Shown here piece by piece: positions 31,802 to 43,200 of a stretch of DNA of 64,000 nucleotides. Made by a program: the position numbers and the translations under genes. The DNA lies in assembly GCA_946618265.1 (NCBI GenBank), contig CAMOLA010000005.1, forward strand, positions 1-64,000, given 5' to 3'. Within the stretch, counting starts at the first letter, position 1, and each line of letters opens with the position of its first letter. Under the pieces are notes generated by a model that saw only the letters and a program-made list of their open reading frames with translations, was not told where the DNA came from and searched no databases. The DNA is from an uncultured Eggerthellaceae bacterium (lineage in GTDB: Bacteria; Actinomycetota; Coriobacteriia; Coriobacteriales; Eggerthellaceae).

Positions 31802-34507
31802 CTATTTCACCTTGATGGTTACGGTGAACGTCTTGCTTGCCGCCTGGTACGACGAGCTCGCCGCCGCGGTCGCCGTCATCTTCACCTTGTAGGTCCCCTT
31901 CTTGAGGCCCTTCTTGACGGTGATGACGCCCTTCTTGGAAACCTTGAAGAACTTGGCCTTCTTGTTGGCCTTGCCCGTGTAGGTGACCGGAGTCTTGGCG
32001 CCCGAGACCTTCGCGATCTTCGCGGCGTTGACCTTCTGAGCCTTCTTCTTCAGCTTCTTGGCCTTGAGCTTTTTCTTGGCGTTCTTGGCCTTGATGGTCT
32101 GCGCCTGGGCAGCCGCCTTGCCGCTCTTGGCCTGGTCGCTGCCTTTGTTGCCGGCAGCTGCCTCGTCGGCCGCAGCCTTGGCGGCATCAGCGGCCTTGGA
32201 GACGGCAGCTAGAGTATCGGCGGCACCTTCCGGAAGCAGCGCCTTCTGCTCGTCGGTCAACGCGTCGAACGCCTCCTTGGCCGCGTCGGCGACAGCCTTC
32301 GTATCGGCCGTCGCAGCATCGGCCGCGGGCAGCGCAGCGATGAGGGCGGCGACTTCGTCAGCGGCCTTCTTGTCGGCGTAGGCCTTGGCGGCCGCCTTAG
32401 CAGCGGCGAGCTTGTCCTTCGCATCCTGGCTGACGAGCGCCTTCTGCTCTTCGGTCAACGCATCGAACGCCTTCGCAGCGTCCTCGATGGCTTGCGCCTG
32501 AGCATCGTTTTCGACTGATTCGGGCAGTGAGGCGACGGTCGACGCGAAGTCGTTTGCCGCCTTCTGGTCAGCTGCGATAAAGCTTGCCTCGACGTAGACC
32601 ATGTCAGCCGGCATCGTGAAGCTGAACGAGCCATCGTCGGCTTCGGTCAGCTCGACCGGCTGCGGCTCCCCCGTCACGGTCTTCACCGTCAGCGTGTCGA
32701 GCGCGAAACCCTCCGCCGGCTTCGGCGTCAGCACGACGACGTCGTCCATGCCGGCCTTGGCAACGCTTGCCTCGACCGAGCCATTGTCGACGGGCGGAAC
32801 CTGCACGAGATACGAAGCCTTCTCGAACGCACCCGAAATCGTGACGTCATAGCCCGGCATCGTGAAGGAGCCATGGTCGTTGTACGGCCCGAATACCTTC
32901 ACATCGCCTCCCGCGCCCGTCACCTTGACGGAATCCTGGACGATTGCATAGCCCGTATCCGGCACGACGGTGAACGGCACGGTTTCGCCCTCGTCGACGC
33001 TCGTCTCGACCAGCGAGAACGTCCCATGCTCGCATTCCGCGACCGCGATGGCATACGCCTGCGGAATGGGCTTGAACGTCGCGCTTATGGTGAGGTCGGC
33101 ATTGCCGTCGTCGGCCCACCATTGGTCGATGGCGATCGTGGCCGACGCCTTGTCGTCGGAAATCTCGGGATAAACGCCCCAGATCGACGAGCCGTAGGCG
33201 TCTTGCAGGATCAGGTCGTCAAGCACATAGCCCTCGTCCGGCGCAATGGACACCGTAATCGTGTCGCCACCGCTGAACCTCTCGGCCTGCTCGGTGCCGT
33301 TATGGTCAATCTTCGCGGATATGCTGCCATGCTCGATGGCGTTGTCGACCGTCAGCTTGAAGTCGCCCTCCTCGGAAGGGCCGCTCACCTCGACGGTGAA
33401 GGCGATCTTTTCGGACACAGCATCTGCATAGCCTTCGTGCTTCCAGCTCGCCTGCGCATAATATGTATGCGTGCCGGGAGTCAGGTCGCTTATCTCGCAC
33501 ATGAAGTCGGTTTGCCACTTGGGGGTGTCCATAATCGTGTTCCAACCGAGCGTGCTCGTCGAAAGCGGCGTGGCGGAGTCGCCCTCGTACCAGTTGACGA
33601 CGAAGTCCTCGAAATCAGCTTCGGTCACCGAAGCGTTCATGCTGTAGCCATCCTGGACCAATTTGGTCGCTCCCATGGCCATGTTCTGGATCTGCGCGTA
33701 CAACGTGACGCCCTCGCCGGCAGTCCGCTCCCAAGAGGTTTTGCCCGAGCCTTGATGCGTACCCGAAGCCAGCGCAATGGACAGCTCGTTGCTTTCGGCG
33801 GCTTTCTCGGCGAACGTGGCCGAAACCTTGACGTCGCCTGCGGGCATGGTGAAGTAATAACCGATGACTTCCTTATTCCACGTATCGCGCTGAACGGCAT
33901 TCGAGCCGGACAGCTCGTTGCCTGCGGCGTCAGTCACGGAAATGGACTCGAAATCGAAGCCCTCGTCCGGTATGGCCGTCAGGTAGACGTACTCACCTTT
34001 CGCCGAACGCGTGATCGGGGTGTTCTGGTCGGCGTACGTCGTCACCTTGACCGAACCGCCCGCAATCCCCGCCGCAACGTCGATGGCATAATCGGAAGGA
34101 GCCGGCGGTTCGGCCGATTCCTTGAAGTTGGCCGTTGCGGTGACGTTGCTTGAGGGCATGCTGAACACGGCATCGTACGAGCCGTAGTTGTCCTCGTGCG
34201 TGGCGACCTCGTTGCCGTCCGCGTCGGTCACGACGATCGAGTCGAGGGCGTATCCGCTGTTCGGCGTCGCCTTCAACGCAACCGAATCCCCGGACCCGAA
34301 TACCGTCGCCTCGCTATCGTAATTGTAATCATAGGAGACGACGACGCCCCCTTCTGCGGGATTGGCGACCGTCGTCACCTCCAGAGCATACGCTGCCTGC
34401 GCCGCCGATGCGGAAAGCAGCGTTGCCATGAGCGAAAGCACCAATGCGAGCGCGAGCCTCGACGGCTTTGCCTGCGCACAGTGCATCACCATACCGTTAA
34501 CCTGCAT
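31802..34507 (-). CDS. Secreted InlB-B-type repeat protein with lysine-rich C-terminus
   Basis: I chose the ATG at 34507 (MQVNGMVMHC), behind AAGGGAG. A signal peptide ends near LLSASAAQA. At least four divergent InlB B-repeat-like units follow, each with GYxLDSIxV and a FxMPxxxVxxxAxF ending (for example VFSMPSSNVTATANF and SFTMPADMVYVEASF). Next are two helical units of the FDALTEEQKALV type, known from many gram-positive surface proteins, and finally the Lys-rich module (KKKLKAKKLKKKAQKV, KKGVITVKKGLKKGTYKV). It probably is wall-associated; ligand unknown. It is flanked by the two protease-adhesin operons. Confidence 0.82.
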   Translation of the reverse strand: MQVNGMVMHCAQAKPSRLALALVLSLMATLLSASAAQAAYALEVTTVANPAEGGVVVSYDYNYDSEATVFGSGDSVALKATPNSGYALDSIVVTDADGNEVATHEDNYGSYDAVFSMPSSNVTATANFKESAEPPAPSDYAIDVAAGIAGGSVKVTTYADQNTPITRSAKGEYVYLTAIPDEGFDFESISVTDAAGNELSGSNAVQRDTWNKEVIGYYFTMPAGDVKVSATFAEKAAESNELSIALASGTHQGSGKTSWERTAGEGVTLYAQIQNMAMGATKLVQDGYSMNASVTEADFEDFVVNWYEGDSATPLSTSTLGWNTIMDTPKWQTDFMCEISDLTPGTHTYYAQASWKHEGYADAVSEKIAFTVEVSGPSEEGDFKLTVDNAIEHGSISAKIDHNGTEQAERFSGGDTITVSIAPDEGYVLDDLILQDAYGSSIWGVYPEISDDKASATIAIDQWWADDGNADLTISATFKPIPQAYAIAVAECEHGTFSLVETSVDEGETVPFTVVPDTGYAIVQDSVKVTGAGGDVKVFGPYNDHGSFTMPGYDVTISGAFEKASYLVQVPPVDNGSVEASVAKAGMDDVVVLTPKPAEGFALDTLTVKTVTGEPQPVELTEADDGSFSFTMPADMVYVEASFIAADQKAANDFASTVASLPESVENDAQAQAIEDAAKAFDALTEEQKALVSQDAKDKLAAAKAAAKAYADKKAADEVAALIAALPAADAATADTKAVADAAKEAFDALTDEQKALLPEGAADTLAAVSKAADAAKAAADEAAAGNKGSDQAKSGKAAAQAQTIKAKNAKKKLKAKKLKKKAQKVNAAKIAKVSGAKTPVTYTGKANKKAKFFKVSKKGVITVKKGLKKGTYKVKMTATAAASSSYQAASKTFTVTIKVK

Positions 34508-34702
34508 GATTGAAGAAACTCCCTTCTCTCGGATTGCCCCATTGCAACCATCGGCGCGGCCGCCGTTTCGGCAGCCGCGCCGTTTATGCACTTCGTTATT
34601 TAATCTGGGTTTGCAATTATTTCGATAATAAGATACTCATCATGCTCGAAGGAAAACAGTGGTCAGATTCGCCATCTGTCGGCAATCCGCGCGTCATCGC
34701 CG

Positions 34703-34732
34703 GATTGTGTAACCGTTAATGGTTACACAATC
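34703..34732. terminator. 12-bp perfect palindrome after the second subtilase gene
   Basis: GATTGTGTAACC and GGTTACACAATC pair around GTTAAT. It lies about 60 bp beyond the stop at 34789. No T run is present, so it may instead be a repeat element. Confidence 0.5.
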
Positions 34733-34788
34733 AGATTCTGCAACCTCTCGAATGGCGAACAGCTTCGCGAGCATGTCCGCGCTATCGA

Positions 34789-37260
34789 TCACTTGACGCG
34801 AACCTTCGCAGTCGCAACCGTGACCGAACCGCCGCTCGTCACCTTCACGCGAATCTTGTACACGCCCCTTTTCGCGCCCTTCGCAACCGTGACCGCGCCG
34901 GTTTTCGCCTTTACCTTGAGCACCTTCGAACCGCCGACTTTCTTGAAGCGCACCGCGCCTCGCGCGCCTTTCACGGCGAACGGCTTGACGGACGCGGCCT
35001 TTTTCTTCAACTTGCCCGCCTTTACGGCCTTGACGCGGGACGAAACGCTCAAGCGAGCGGCGGAAGCGGCGGGCGCCTTCGAGGCGACCTCGCGTACGGG
35101 ATTGCCAGCCGAATCGTATTTCACGATGTCGAAGCCAGTTTCATACGTGCCGCGGAAATTGCCGCATCCCGAAAGCGTCACATGCGCCGCTCCCACATTG
35201 ACGTTATCTCGATAGGAAGCTTGGTAGTCGATGCCCGGCACGAGGAATCGATCCCCCATCCGCGCGAAAACCCCCGGGATTTGCGCCCGCCCGGTGTACG
35301 CACGGTCCGAAATCGTCCCGAACTTCGCATCGGATAGCTGAGCCGGGACGATCTCGAACTCTAAGACGCGCTTGCCGCAATATCCTCCGCGTCCGCTGAC
35401 GATCACGCGGGCCGTTCCGACGTCGAGGTTTTCGCGATAGGAAAGCACGTAATCGACCCCACGCACGAGCGCCCGCCCGCCACAAACCAGCGCCGGATCG
35501 GGCTCGACGGCCTTCCCCTGGTATGAATACGCCGCCTCGATTCCCGTCACGTCGAGATCGATGGCGCCTATATCAGTCGCGACGACACGCACGGCAAAAC
35601 CCTGGAAATAGTCAGTGCCCAAATCGATTCCACCCACGACGGTCGCCCGGCATAGGCACGTGCCCGGACGAGCCGCGACGAGCTCATCCCCGTCCACGTA
35701 CGCGCCCGTTCCGCCATCGTCCACGACGGAATAGGTAATCCCGGTACGCGAAGCGGTAGCCGGCAAAACGGCTCCCTCGAGCTTGACCTTCTCGCCGGCG
35801 CAGATGCTCTCCGGCAGACAGTCGATGCCCGTCACCGCCGTATAGGCCACTGCCTTCACGGCTGCGGCGGCATTCACCTTCCCCCAACCGAACTGGTCGT
35901 CGCGACCGGCATCGCCCAAATCGTCTGCGGTCTCGTACAGCGCGCGCTTCACGCGATCGGGAGAGAGGTTACCGTTCGACGCGAACATGAGCGCCGCGAC
36001 GCCCGCGACGACCGGGGACGCCATGGACGTGCCGCTCATGCGACCATAGTAATAGTCGGCGCCATCGGGACCGGTGAACGACTCGCCTTCCGCCTGCCCC
36101 CAGCTGCGGTTGAGCGTGCTGTATATGTTGGTCCCCGGTGCGGCGATATCCTTGTCGGGGCCATAGTTTGAGTAGTACGCACGCGAGTTGTCCGCATCGA
36201 GCGCGATGACGCTCACGCACTTGTCGTAATCTCCTGGGAAATGGCGCGAATTCACGCTGTCGTTGCCCGCCGCGCACACGGTGAGCACGCCAGCGTCGTC
36301 CGCTTTGTCAATCATGTCGAGGATGAGCTGGTCGGTGTCGCTGAAAGCCTCGCCTGACGACCAGAGGCCGCCAAGACTCATGTTGGCAACGCGCACGTTG
36401 TATTCCTCGGCAATCGTGCCGCGCTTGCCATCACCATTGATGTCGCCCGATGACCGCGAAAGCAGGTACTCGTAAGCGGCGGCGATATCAATCGAGTCGG
36501 CAACCGACTGACCTGCTGCATTGCTGTGGTAAAACACCCTGATCGGCATGATGTTGGCGTTGTACGACACGCCGCTGATCCCTATGCCGTTGTTCGTGCG
36601 GCCCGCGACGACGCCCGCCACATGAGTGCCATGCCCATCCCGGTCATCCGGGCTCTCGTCGGGAACCGACGCGGTGGTGTCGCTGCGCGCGTCCCCGGTC
36701 ACGTCGTACGGCGCAACGATCCCGTCCTTGAGGTCGATATGGTTCATCTGTATGCCGGTGTCGATGACGGCGACCGTTACCTTGCCCTCGGCTTTCGCGT
36801 ACTCCCATGCGTCACGGGCGCCGATGCTATCGATGTGCCACTGCCGCTCGCTCGAGACCAGCGGGTCGTTCACGCGGACACGCTCGGCTTCGGCCGAGGC
36901 GAGCGTGTAGTGGAAATTCGGCTGCACGTACGCAACCGACGGATCGTCTGCCAGCGCGCGAGCCGTATCGGCCACGTTAGCGCCCTCCTTCACGTCGACG
37001 AGCGCGAACCGCTTTCCCCCGAGCGTGCCAGCACCGGCTTGTCCTTCCACCGATTCGACCGACATGACCGAACGCGCGGCTTTCGCCTTCCCCGTCCCGG
37101 GTTTGAACACCACGACAATCTGGCTTTCCTGGCCCGCGCTTGATCCAAAGGCCTGTTCTCCTGCAACAAGGGCGGCATCATCGGCCAACGCGGCCCCTGG
37201 CGCAAGGCACGCCGCAAGCAGCACTGCCGCTATCGCCCCGAGCACCTTGTTCCGCGCCAT
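34789..37260 (-). CDS. Secreted subtilisin-like (S8) serine protease with two Ig repeats and lysine-rich C-terminus
   Basis: This 823-residue protein has a signal peptide (core AIAAVLLAACLAPGAALA), an I9-like prodomain (SQIVVVFKPGTGKAKAARSV) and an intact S8 triad: Asp in VAVIDTGIQMNHID (about 168), His in GHGTHVAGVVAG (about 209), and Ser in SGTSMASPVVAG (about 410). Two MBG-like repeats (SYQGKAVEPDPALVCGG and YTGRAQIPGVFARMG) and the Lys-rich module follow; the end is shorter than in its neighbours. It is a paralogue of the protease at 29468. Its ATG directly abuts the TAG of the giant gene upstream, so translation is probably coupled. Confidence 0.92.
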   Translation of the reverse strand: MARNKVLGAIAAVLLAACLAPGAALADDAALVAGEQAFGSSAGQESQIVVVFKPGTGKAKAARSVMSVESVEGQAGAGTLGGKRFALVDVKEGANVADTARALADDPSVAYVQPNFHYTLASAEAERVRVNDPLVSSERQWHIDSIGARDAWEYAKAEGKVTVAVIDTGIQMNHIDLKDGIVAPYDVTGDARSDTTASVPDESPDDRDGHGTHVAGVVAGRTNNGIGISGVSYNANIMPIRVFYHSNAAGQSVADSIDIAAAYEYLLSRSSGDINGDGKRGTIAEEYNVRVANMSLGGLWSSGEAFSDTDQLILDMIDKADDAGVLTVCAAGNDSVNSRHFPGDYDKCVSVIALDADNSRAYYSNYGPDKDIAAPGTNIYSTLNRSWGQAEGESFTGPDGADYYYGRMSGTSMASPVVAGVAALMFASNGNLSPDRVKRALYETADDLGDAGRDDQFGWGKVNAAAAVKAVAYTAVTGIDCLPESICAGEKVKLEGAVLPATASRTGITYSVVDDGGTGAYVDGDELVAARPGTCLCRATVVGGIDLGTDYFQGFAVRVVATDIGAIDLDVTGIEAAYSYQGKAVEPDPALVCGGRALVRGVDYVLSYRENLDVGTARVIVSGRGGYCGKRVLEFEIVPAQLSDAKFGTISDRAYTGRAQIPGVFARMGDRFLVPGIDYQASYRDNVNVGAAHVTLSGCGNFRGTYETGFDIVKYDSAGNPVREVASKAPAASAARLSVSSRVKAVKAGKLKKKAASVKPFAVKGARGAVRFKKVGGSKVLKVKAKTGAVTVAKGAKRGVYKIRVKVTSGGSVTVATAKVRVK

Positions 37261-40200
37261 CTATTTCACCGTCACTTTCTTGCCCGACACCGATTTCTTC
37301 CCCAGAGTCTTGCGGTACCGTTTCACGAACTTCTTGTTGGCGGATTTCTTGCCCACCTTCACCTTCACGGACTTCACCGTCGATCCTGCAAAGCAACCCT
37401 TGACCGAGCCCTTCTTGAGCTTCTTGGTCTTTACCACGACGCTGCGCAAGCTCTTGGCGCCCGCGAAAGCGCGCTTGGCGACTTTCCTCACGTGCTTGCC
37501 AAGCACGACCTTGGTTATCGGCGTGCCGACGAAAGCACGTGCTTTCACGGCGGTAACCCGATACGAGACGCCATCGACGCTTACGACATCCGCCGTAAAG
37601 GCGCTGCCCTTGAATCCCGTCAGGCTCGCGAGCTCCACTTCACCCGGCGCCGTTACCCTGAAGGAAGCCTTGCCCTTTCCCATCTGGGCCACGATCTTCG
37701 AGCCGACTTCGGCTCCGCCCGCGACGACGAACGGGACGCGCATGCTACCGGCGAAATTGCCCCGCCCCACCAGCACGGCCACCGCATTCCCCACACGGCC
37801 GTTGTTCTCGCACGATACGGCGAAATCGACACCTGGCACGAGAGCCTGCCCGTTGAACGTCGCGACGACGGCGGGAACGACCGGTTTGCCGGCGTAATTC
37901 TGCGCGGGAATCTGCCCCACTGCGACCTTCGCGAGGGGCGCGGGCTCGATCTGGAACGTCACCTGGGCTTGCCCAGAATACATTCCCTTGCCGACCACGG
38001 TGACAATAGCCGTGCCCACATCCACGTTGTTCGCATACACCACGGTGTAATCGACGCCGCGCTCGAGAGCGCGCGCACCGAACGCGACCGAGACCTCGGG
38101 CCTGATCGCGGACCCGGTGTACACCGCATCGCCAATCGGCGAGACGTCGCCGGCAGTCAGAGCCGCTTCGCGGATCTCGAACGTAATCTCGGCCGTGCCG
38201 GCATACAAGCCCATCCCGCGCACGACGGCCGTCGCCTGTCCCGGTTCGGCATTGTCCCGATACGTCACCTCATAATCGCGACCCCGCTCGAGCTTCGACG
38301 CGCCCATGCGCGCGTTGACCGCAGGCTCTGCGGGAACGCCCGCGAACACGATCTCGTCGATTTCATCGAACGTGGCCTTCGCTATGTCTTCTTTGACGAT
38401 GGCGAACTCGACCCGCACGTCGCCTTTGTACAACCCCTTGCCCGTCACGACCACGCATGCGGTGCCCGCATCCACGTTGTTCTCGTAACGCGCCTCGTAG
38501 TCGACCCCGCGCACGAGCTCCTTGCCGGCAACGGTGACGACCGGGTCCGGTTCCACGGCTTCGCCCGTATAGCGGACATCTTCGATCGGCGCCACGTCGG
38601 AGGCGCCAAGGGCAACCCGCGCAACCGCCTCGAATGTCACGGCTCGGACTCCTGCATAGTTTCCCTTTCCCACGATCGTCGCCGTAGCGGTGCCAATCGC
38701 CTTGTTGCCCGCGTAGCTCACCACGAAATCGACGCCCTCGACGAGCTGCTTGCCCGACGGATTCGTCAGCCGCAACGACGGAACCGCGCCGTCGTCGCCC
38801 AGCGGAACGTCGCCGATTTCGGCAACCGCGCAATCCTCGATGGCGGCAGGCATGATTTCGAACGTGCACGTCTTCATGCCCGTATACGCGCCCACGCCAA
38901 CGAAGGTGATCGTGGCGGCGCCCGCATCAACGTTGCCGTCATAGGCCACCGCGTAGTCGCGCCCTTCGCGCAGCACGACCCCCGAGGGGTCGAACAGCCC
39001 GATCGCCGGCTCGATTGGATAGCCGGTATACGTCTGCTCCGCGACGACTCCCGCAATGCAGCCGGCAATCGACGTTTTCTGCGACGGGAGGATGGGGAAC
39101 CCGAAATTGACGAGGCGCACGTCCGGCCCGAACGCGAACCCGAGCACGCGCAACGTCTCGTCGGTTTTGAGCTGCTCGGATCCAACGCCCTGCGAAGCAT
39201 CGTCGATGCTCGCTGCGGAGTCGATGCCCACGGACCCGATAGAAGCACCTTCGTCTACACGATAGAAGCTCGCGCTGATGGTCGCGGGCGAAACGCGGCT
39301 TTCCAACTCGCCCACGAGGCCACCCGCGACAGCTGATCCATCGCGGCTGCCCGTCACCGGCCCAGCGGCGTAGCAGCGCGTCATCGTCATCACGCCGGCC
39401 GCCTGACCGCCGACCAAACCGCCCACACCGTCGACGCAGTCGATAAGGCCACGGCCCGTGACGACGCCCGTGCTGTAGCAATCGCTCAACTCCAGGTCCG
39501 AGTTGCCGAAAACGTAGCCGACAAGGCCGCCGCCCAGGATGCCCGTCGACATTGCGCCCGTGTTGTAGCTGCGCTTGACGTGCAGCTTGGTCTGCTTGGC
39601 GCCCGACGTGACATAGCCCACAAGCCCGCCGAGCTCCTCGTCGGCAGCGAGGGAGCCGGCATTGTGGCAATCGGCTATCGTCGCATCCGAGGCCACCAGA
39701 CAGCCCACGAGACCGCCGAGATACGCATTCCCGTTTTGGCTCGCCGATTCCAGCGTTCCGAAGGAGGCGAGGTTTGCGCAGCGGGTCAACCGCACGTGCC
39801 CCTCGGCGCTCTGCACGCGGCCGACCAAGCCGCCCACGTACGTCGACTGGGCGGCCAGGTGCGCCTTGTTGATGCAATCTTCCATCAGGAGCGACCCCGT
39901 CGCCATCGACACGAGGCCCGACGTGCACACCTTCCAGTAATCAGTCGTCTCGATCGAGCCCTCGACGGTCACATCGCGGATGACGGCGTTTTCGACATGG
40001 CCGAACACGGCTGCGCCCTCACCCGGGCAGACGACCGTACGCGACAGCGCGAAGCCCGCGCCGTCGAACGAGCCCATGAACGGATGCGCGGCCGTGCCGA
40101 TGGAGTCGCTCGGCAACGGATCCGCCGTATCGATGTCGCGCCCCTGACGATAGTAGGCGTGCTGGTACGCCACGTCGCCTGCGTTTACCTTCGCCGCGAC

Positions 40201-43200
40201 CAACTCGAGGTCCGCCGCCGTCCACAGCTGGTAGGGATTGTCCTTCGAGCCCATCCCCTCAAGTCGTTCGGACGCTTCGTGCACGTCGAACTGCCGAGCT
40301 TCCACGCCCGTATAGTTGCCTTTGCCCGTGATGGTCACCGTGGCGGTGCCCGCTGCGTCTGCGCCCGTCACGACGATATCGTAATCGCGACCTTCTTCGA
40401 GAACGGGCTTCGTGACGTATTCCGACGGCCTCGCGATGCGTATGGACGGCTTGGCAGCTGCACCAGGCGCGCACCACGCAGCGGGGATGTCCGCAATCTC
40501 GCAACTCGAAATCGGCATCGGCTCTATCGCGAACGTCGTGGTGCGCTGCCCGTAATAAAAGGCCCTTCCCGTGATGGTGATGGTCGGAACGGCGACGCTG
40601 TCAACAACCACGTTGTTCTCATAGGAAAGCGAGTAATCCGAGCCCTCTTTCAACGTGTAGCCGCGATCGGAATCGACGACCACGACTGGTGGGCGCAGCT
40701 CGTATCCTGAATAACATTGCGCAGGGACTGGCTCGACGGAAATCGACGTCGCCCCAAGGTCGCGCCGCTCCTTGCCGGCCTGCCAGTACAGGACGGGCAT
40801 GCCGCCGTTGCGCGGGGCCGCAACGTCGTCGTCGAAGTACATCGAACCCAACTGCTCGGCAGCGCCGCCCGCGCCCGCGCGCGTCAGGTCGTCGCGCGAC
40901 CAGTGTGCAGCCTCGCCGGTGATGGGCCCGGACGTCCAGGTAGAACCCGATGTCACAGCGATGCCGGCGGGTGCCGTATCGAGGTAGAACGCATCGCGAA
41001 CGTTGACGACCGCCCCGTAGAACGCGCAGCCCAGAATCCCCGCCGTGTCGTAGCTCGCGCCGTCAGCGGACTCGTTCACCAACTGGCCAGCGTTGTACAC
41101 GCCCGAAAACAGCCACGGCTCGGGACCCTGGTACGCCGCATACCCCATGATGCCCGAAGCCCGGTCGAGCTCCCCGGCGTCGCGGTTGGTCACCGTGCCC
41201 ACGTTGTAGCAACCGCTGATCTCGATGGGCGTGTGGTACACCTTGCCGACTATCCCACCAACGCCCTCGGAACCGGTAATCGACCCTGCATTGTAGCTCG
41301 CGACGATCGTGCACGTCTCATCCGAAAGCGTCGAATAGCTCGAGTTTATGCCGCCGAGGAAACCGCCCGCGGCACCGTATACATAATCCGTCGAAACGTC
41401 TCCTTCGTTGGCGCAGTTCTCGATCGTGAAGTGCGCGCGGTTGTACGAAGAGCCGTTCGGTTGGAATTCGCCGATGAACCCCGATGCCATGTTGCTGCTC
41501 GCTATCGTGCCCCGGTTAACGCAGTCCTTGAACGAAATCGTCGAGCTCGCCGCGTCGCCGACAAAACCCGCCACGGCCGAGGCGCCCGACACGCTGCCCT
41601 CGTTCACGCAATTCTCGAACGAGATGCGAGAATACCAACTGGCGTAGGCAACGAATCCCGCCGTCTCGTTCGAGGCGAACGTGTTCGTCCGTTTCACCGT
41701 GGCCTTGTTCGTGCAGTTCCGCAGCACGACGTTCGATTCCCAAACGGCGCCGAGGAACGCCGAGGCCGACGCGCGACTCTCGACGGAACCGTCGATCGTC
41801 AAGTTCTCGATGGTCACGGTATCGTCCAACTCGTACCCGTAATCGTCGTTTCCGCGCGGCGTCGAGCAGAACAGCGCGAGATTCGTCCAACCGTTCTCGT
41901 ACGGGTCTTCGAAAATGTAATCCGAAAGCACGTTGGGCGACAACCCCACGGTGATGGTGTGGCCGGCGCCATCGAACGTGCCGGCGAACGGGTGGAGCTT
42001 CAACCCGATTGGATCGATGGAAACGGGGCTCTCGGCAGTGGGCGATGCGTCGATGTCGGCGGAAAGCCGGTAACAGGCGTTCGCGTAGCGCCCCTTCTCC
42101 GCCCCCGTGTTCACCATGCGCGACACGAACTGCAGATCGCCCTTGCTCGAAACGACGAACGGGTCATCGCCGGTTCCCGCGCCTGCCAGCGTCGTCGATA
42201 CTGCCTCCAATACGAACGTCGTCGACTGCTGGCCCGCGGTGCCCGCACCCACCGGCTTGATCGTCGCCGTGGCGCGACCGGCCGCGTCGTTATCCTTGTA
42301 GAAAACCGCGTAGTCCTCGCCCTCCTTGAGCTTGGATCCCGAGGGCGTGCGCACGGTGAGCTTTGGCGTCACGGGCTCGCCGTAGAACCAATAGCCGCCC
42401 AGCGGCTCTATCACGCAATCGGACAGGCTGATCTGCACGATCTGGAAGGTGGCTTCGTGCTCGCCCGCATAACGCCCGACGCCCGTCAACACGACGCGCG
42501 CCGCACCCGCATCAACGTTGTCTTCGTAGCGCACGAGGTAGTCGGTCCCCTCGACGAGCTTGGCCCCGCCTTCGCTCGCACGCACCTCGACGGCCGGCTT
42601 CACGGGATTGGAAGTGTATTTCTGATCGGCAATGGGAACGACATGCGCATTCGCCAACTCGAGCCTGGGAAGACCCGCCTGCCAATAGAGCAATGGAAAC
42701 CGACCGTTTTTTGGATCGGTGAGCGAGTCGTCCTCGAACGACGAACCCATCAGCGCGGAAGCGACGGTCAGCTCGGCCTGTTCGAGGAACTTGGTCGTCG
42801 ACGATCCGAGCTGCGAGGGAAAGGCGGGGTCGTTCGCATCGTGTATCGCATCATAGATGCGATACAGGTTCGGGCAGCTGGAATCGAGCGCGTAGCAATG
42901 GGCCACAACCCCGTTTGCGGACAAATCGCCCGCCGTCGTGTAGCCGCTGGCGAAGAGGTTGGAAACGATGGCGCCCGTCTGGGTCGACCCCTCCACGAGC
43001 GTGCGAATCGAACCGGAGTTGTAGCAGCCGCGAATCTGGACGCTCCCCGTCCCCGCGATGCCGCCTGCCGGCCCCGTCGATATGACGCTACCTTGGTTGT
43101 AGCAGTCGTAAATCCGCACCGCCGCACGATAATCGTCGGTCACCGTAGCAGAATGCCCGGCCCCCATCTGATCCTCTCCAGCAAAGATGCCACCCGACCC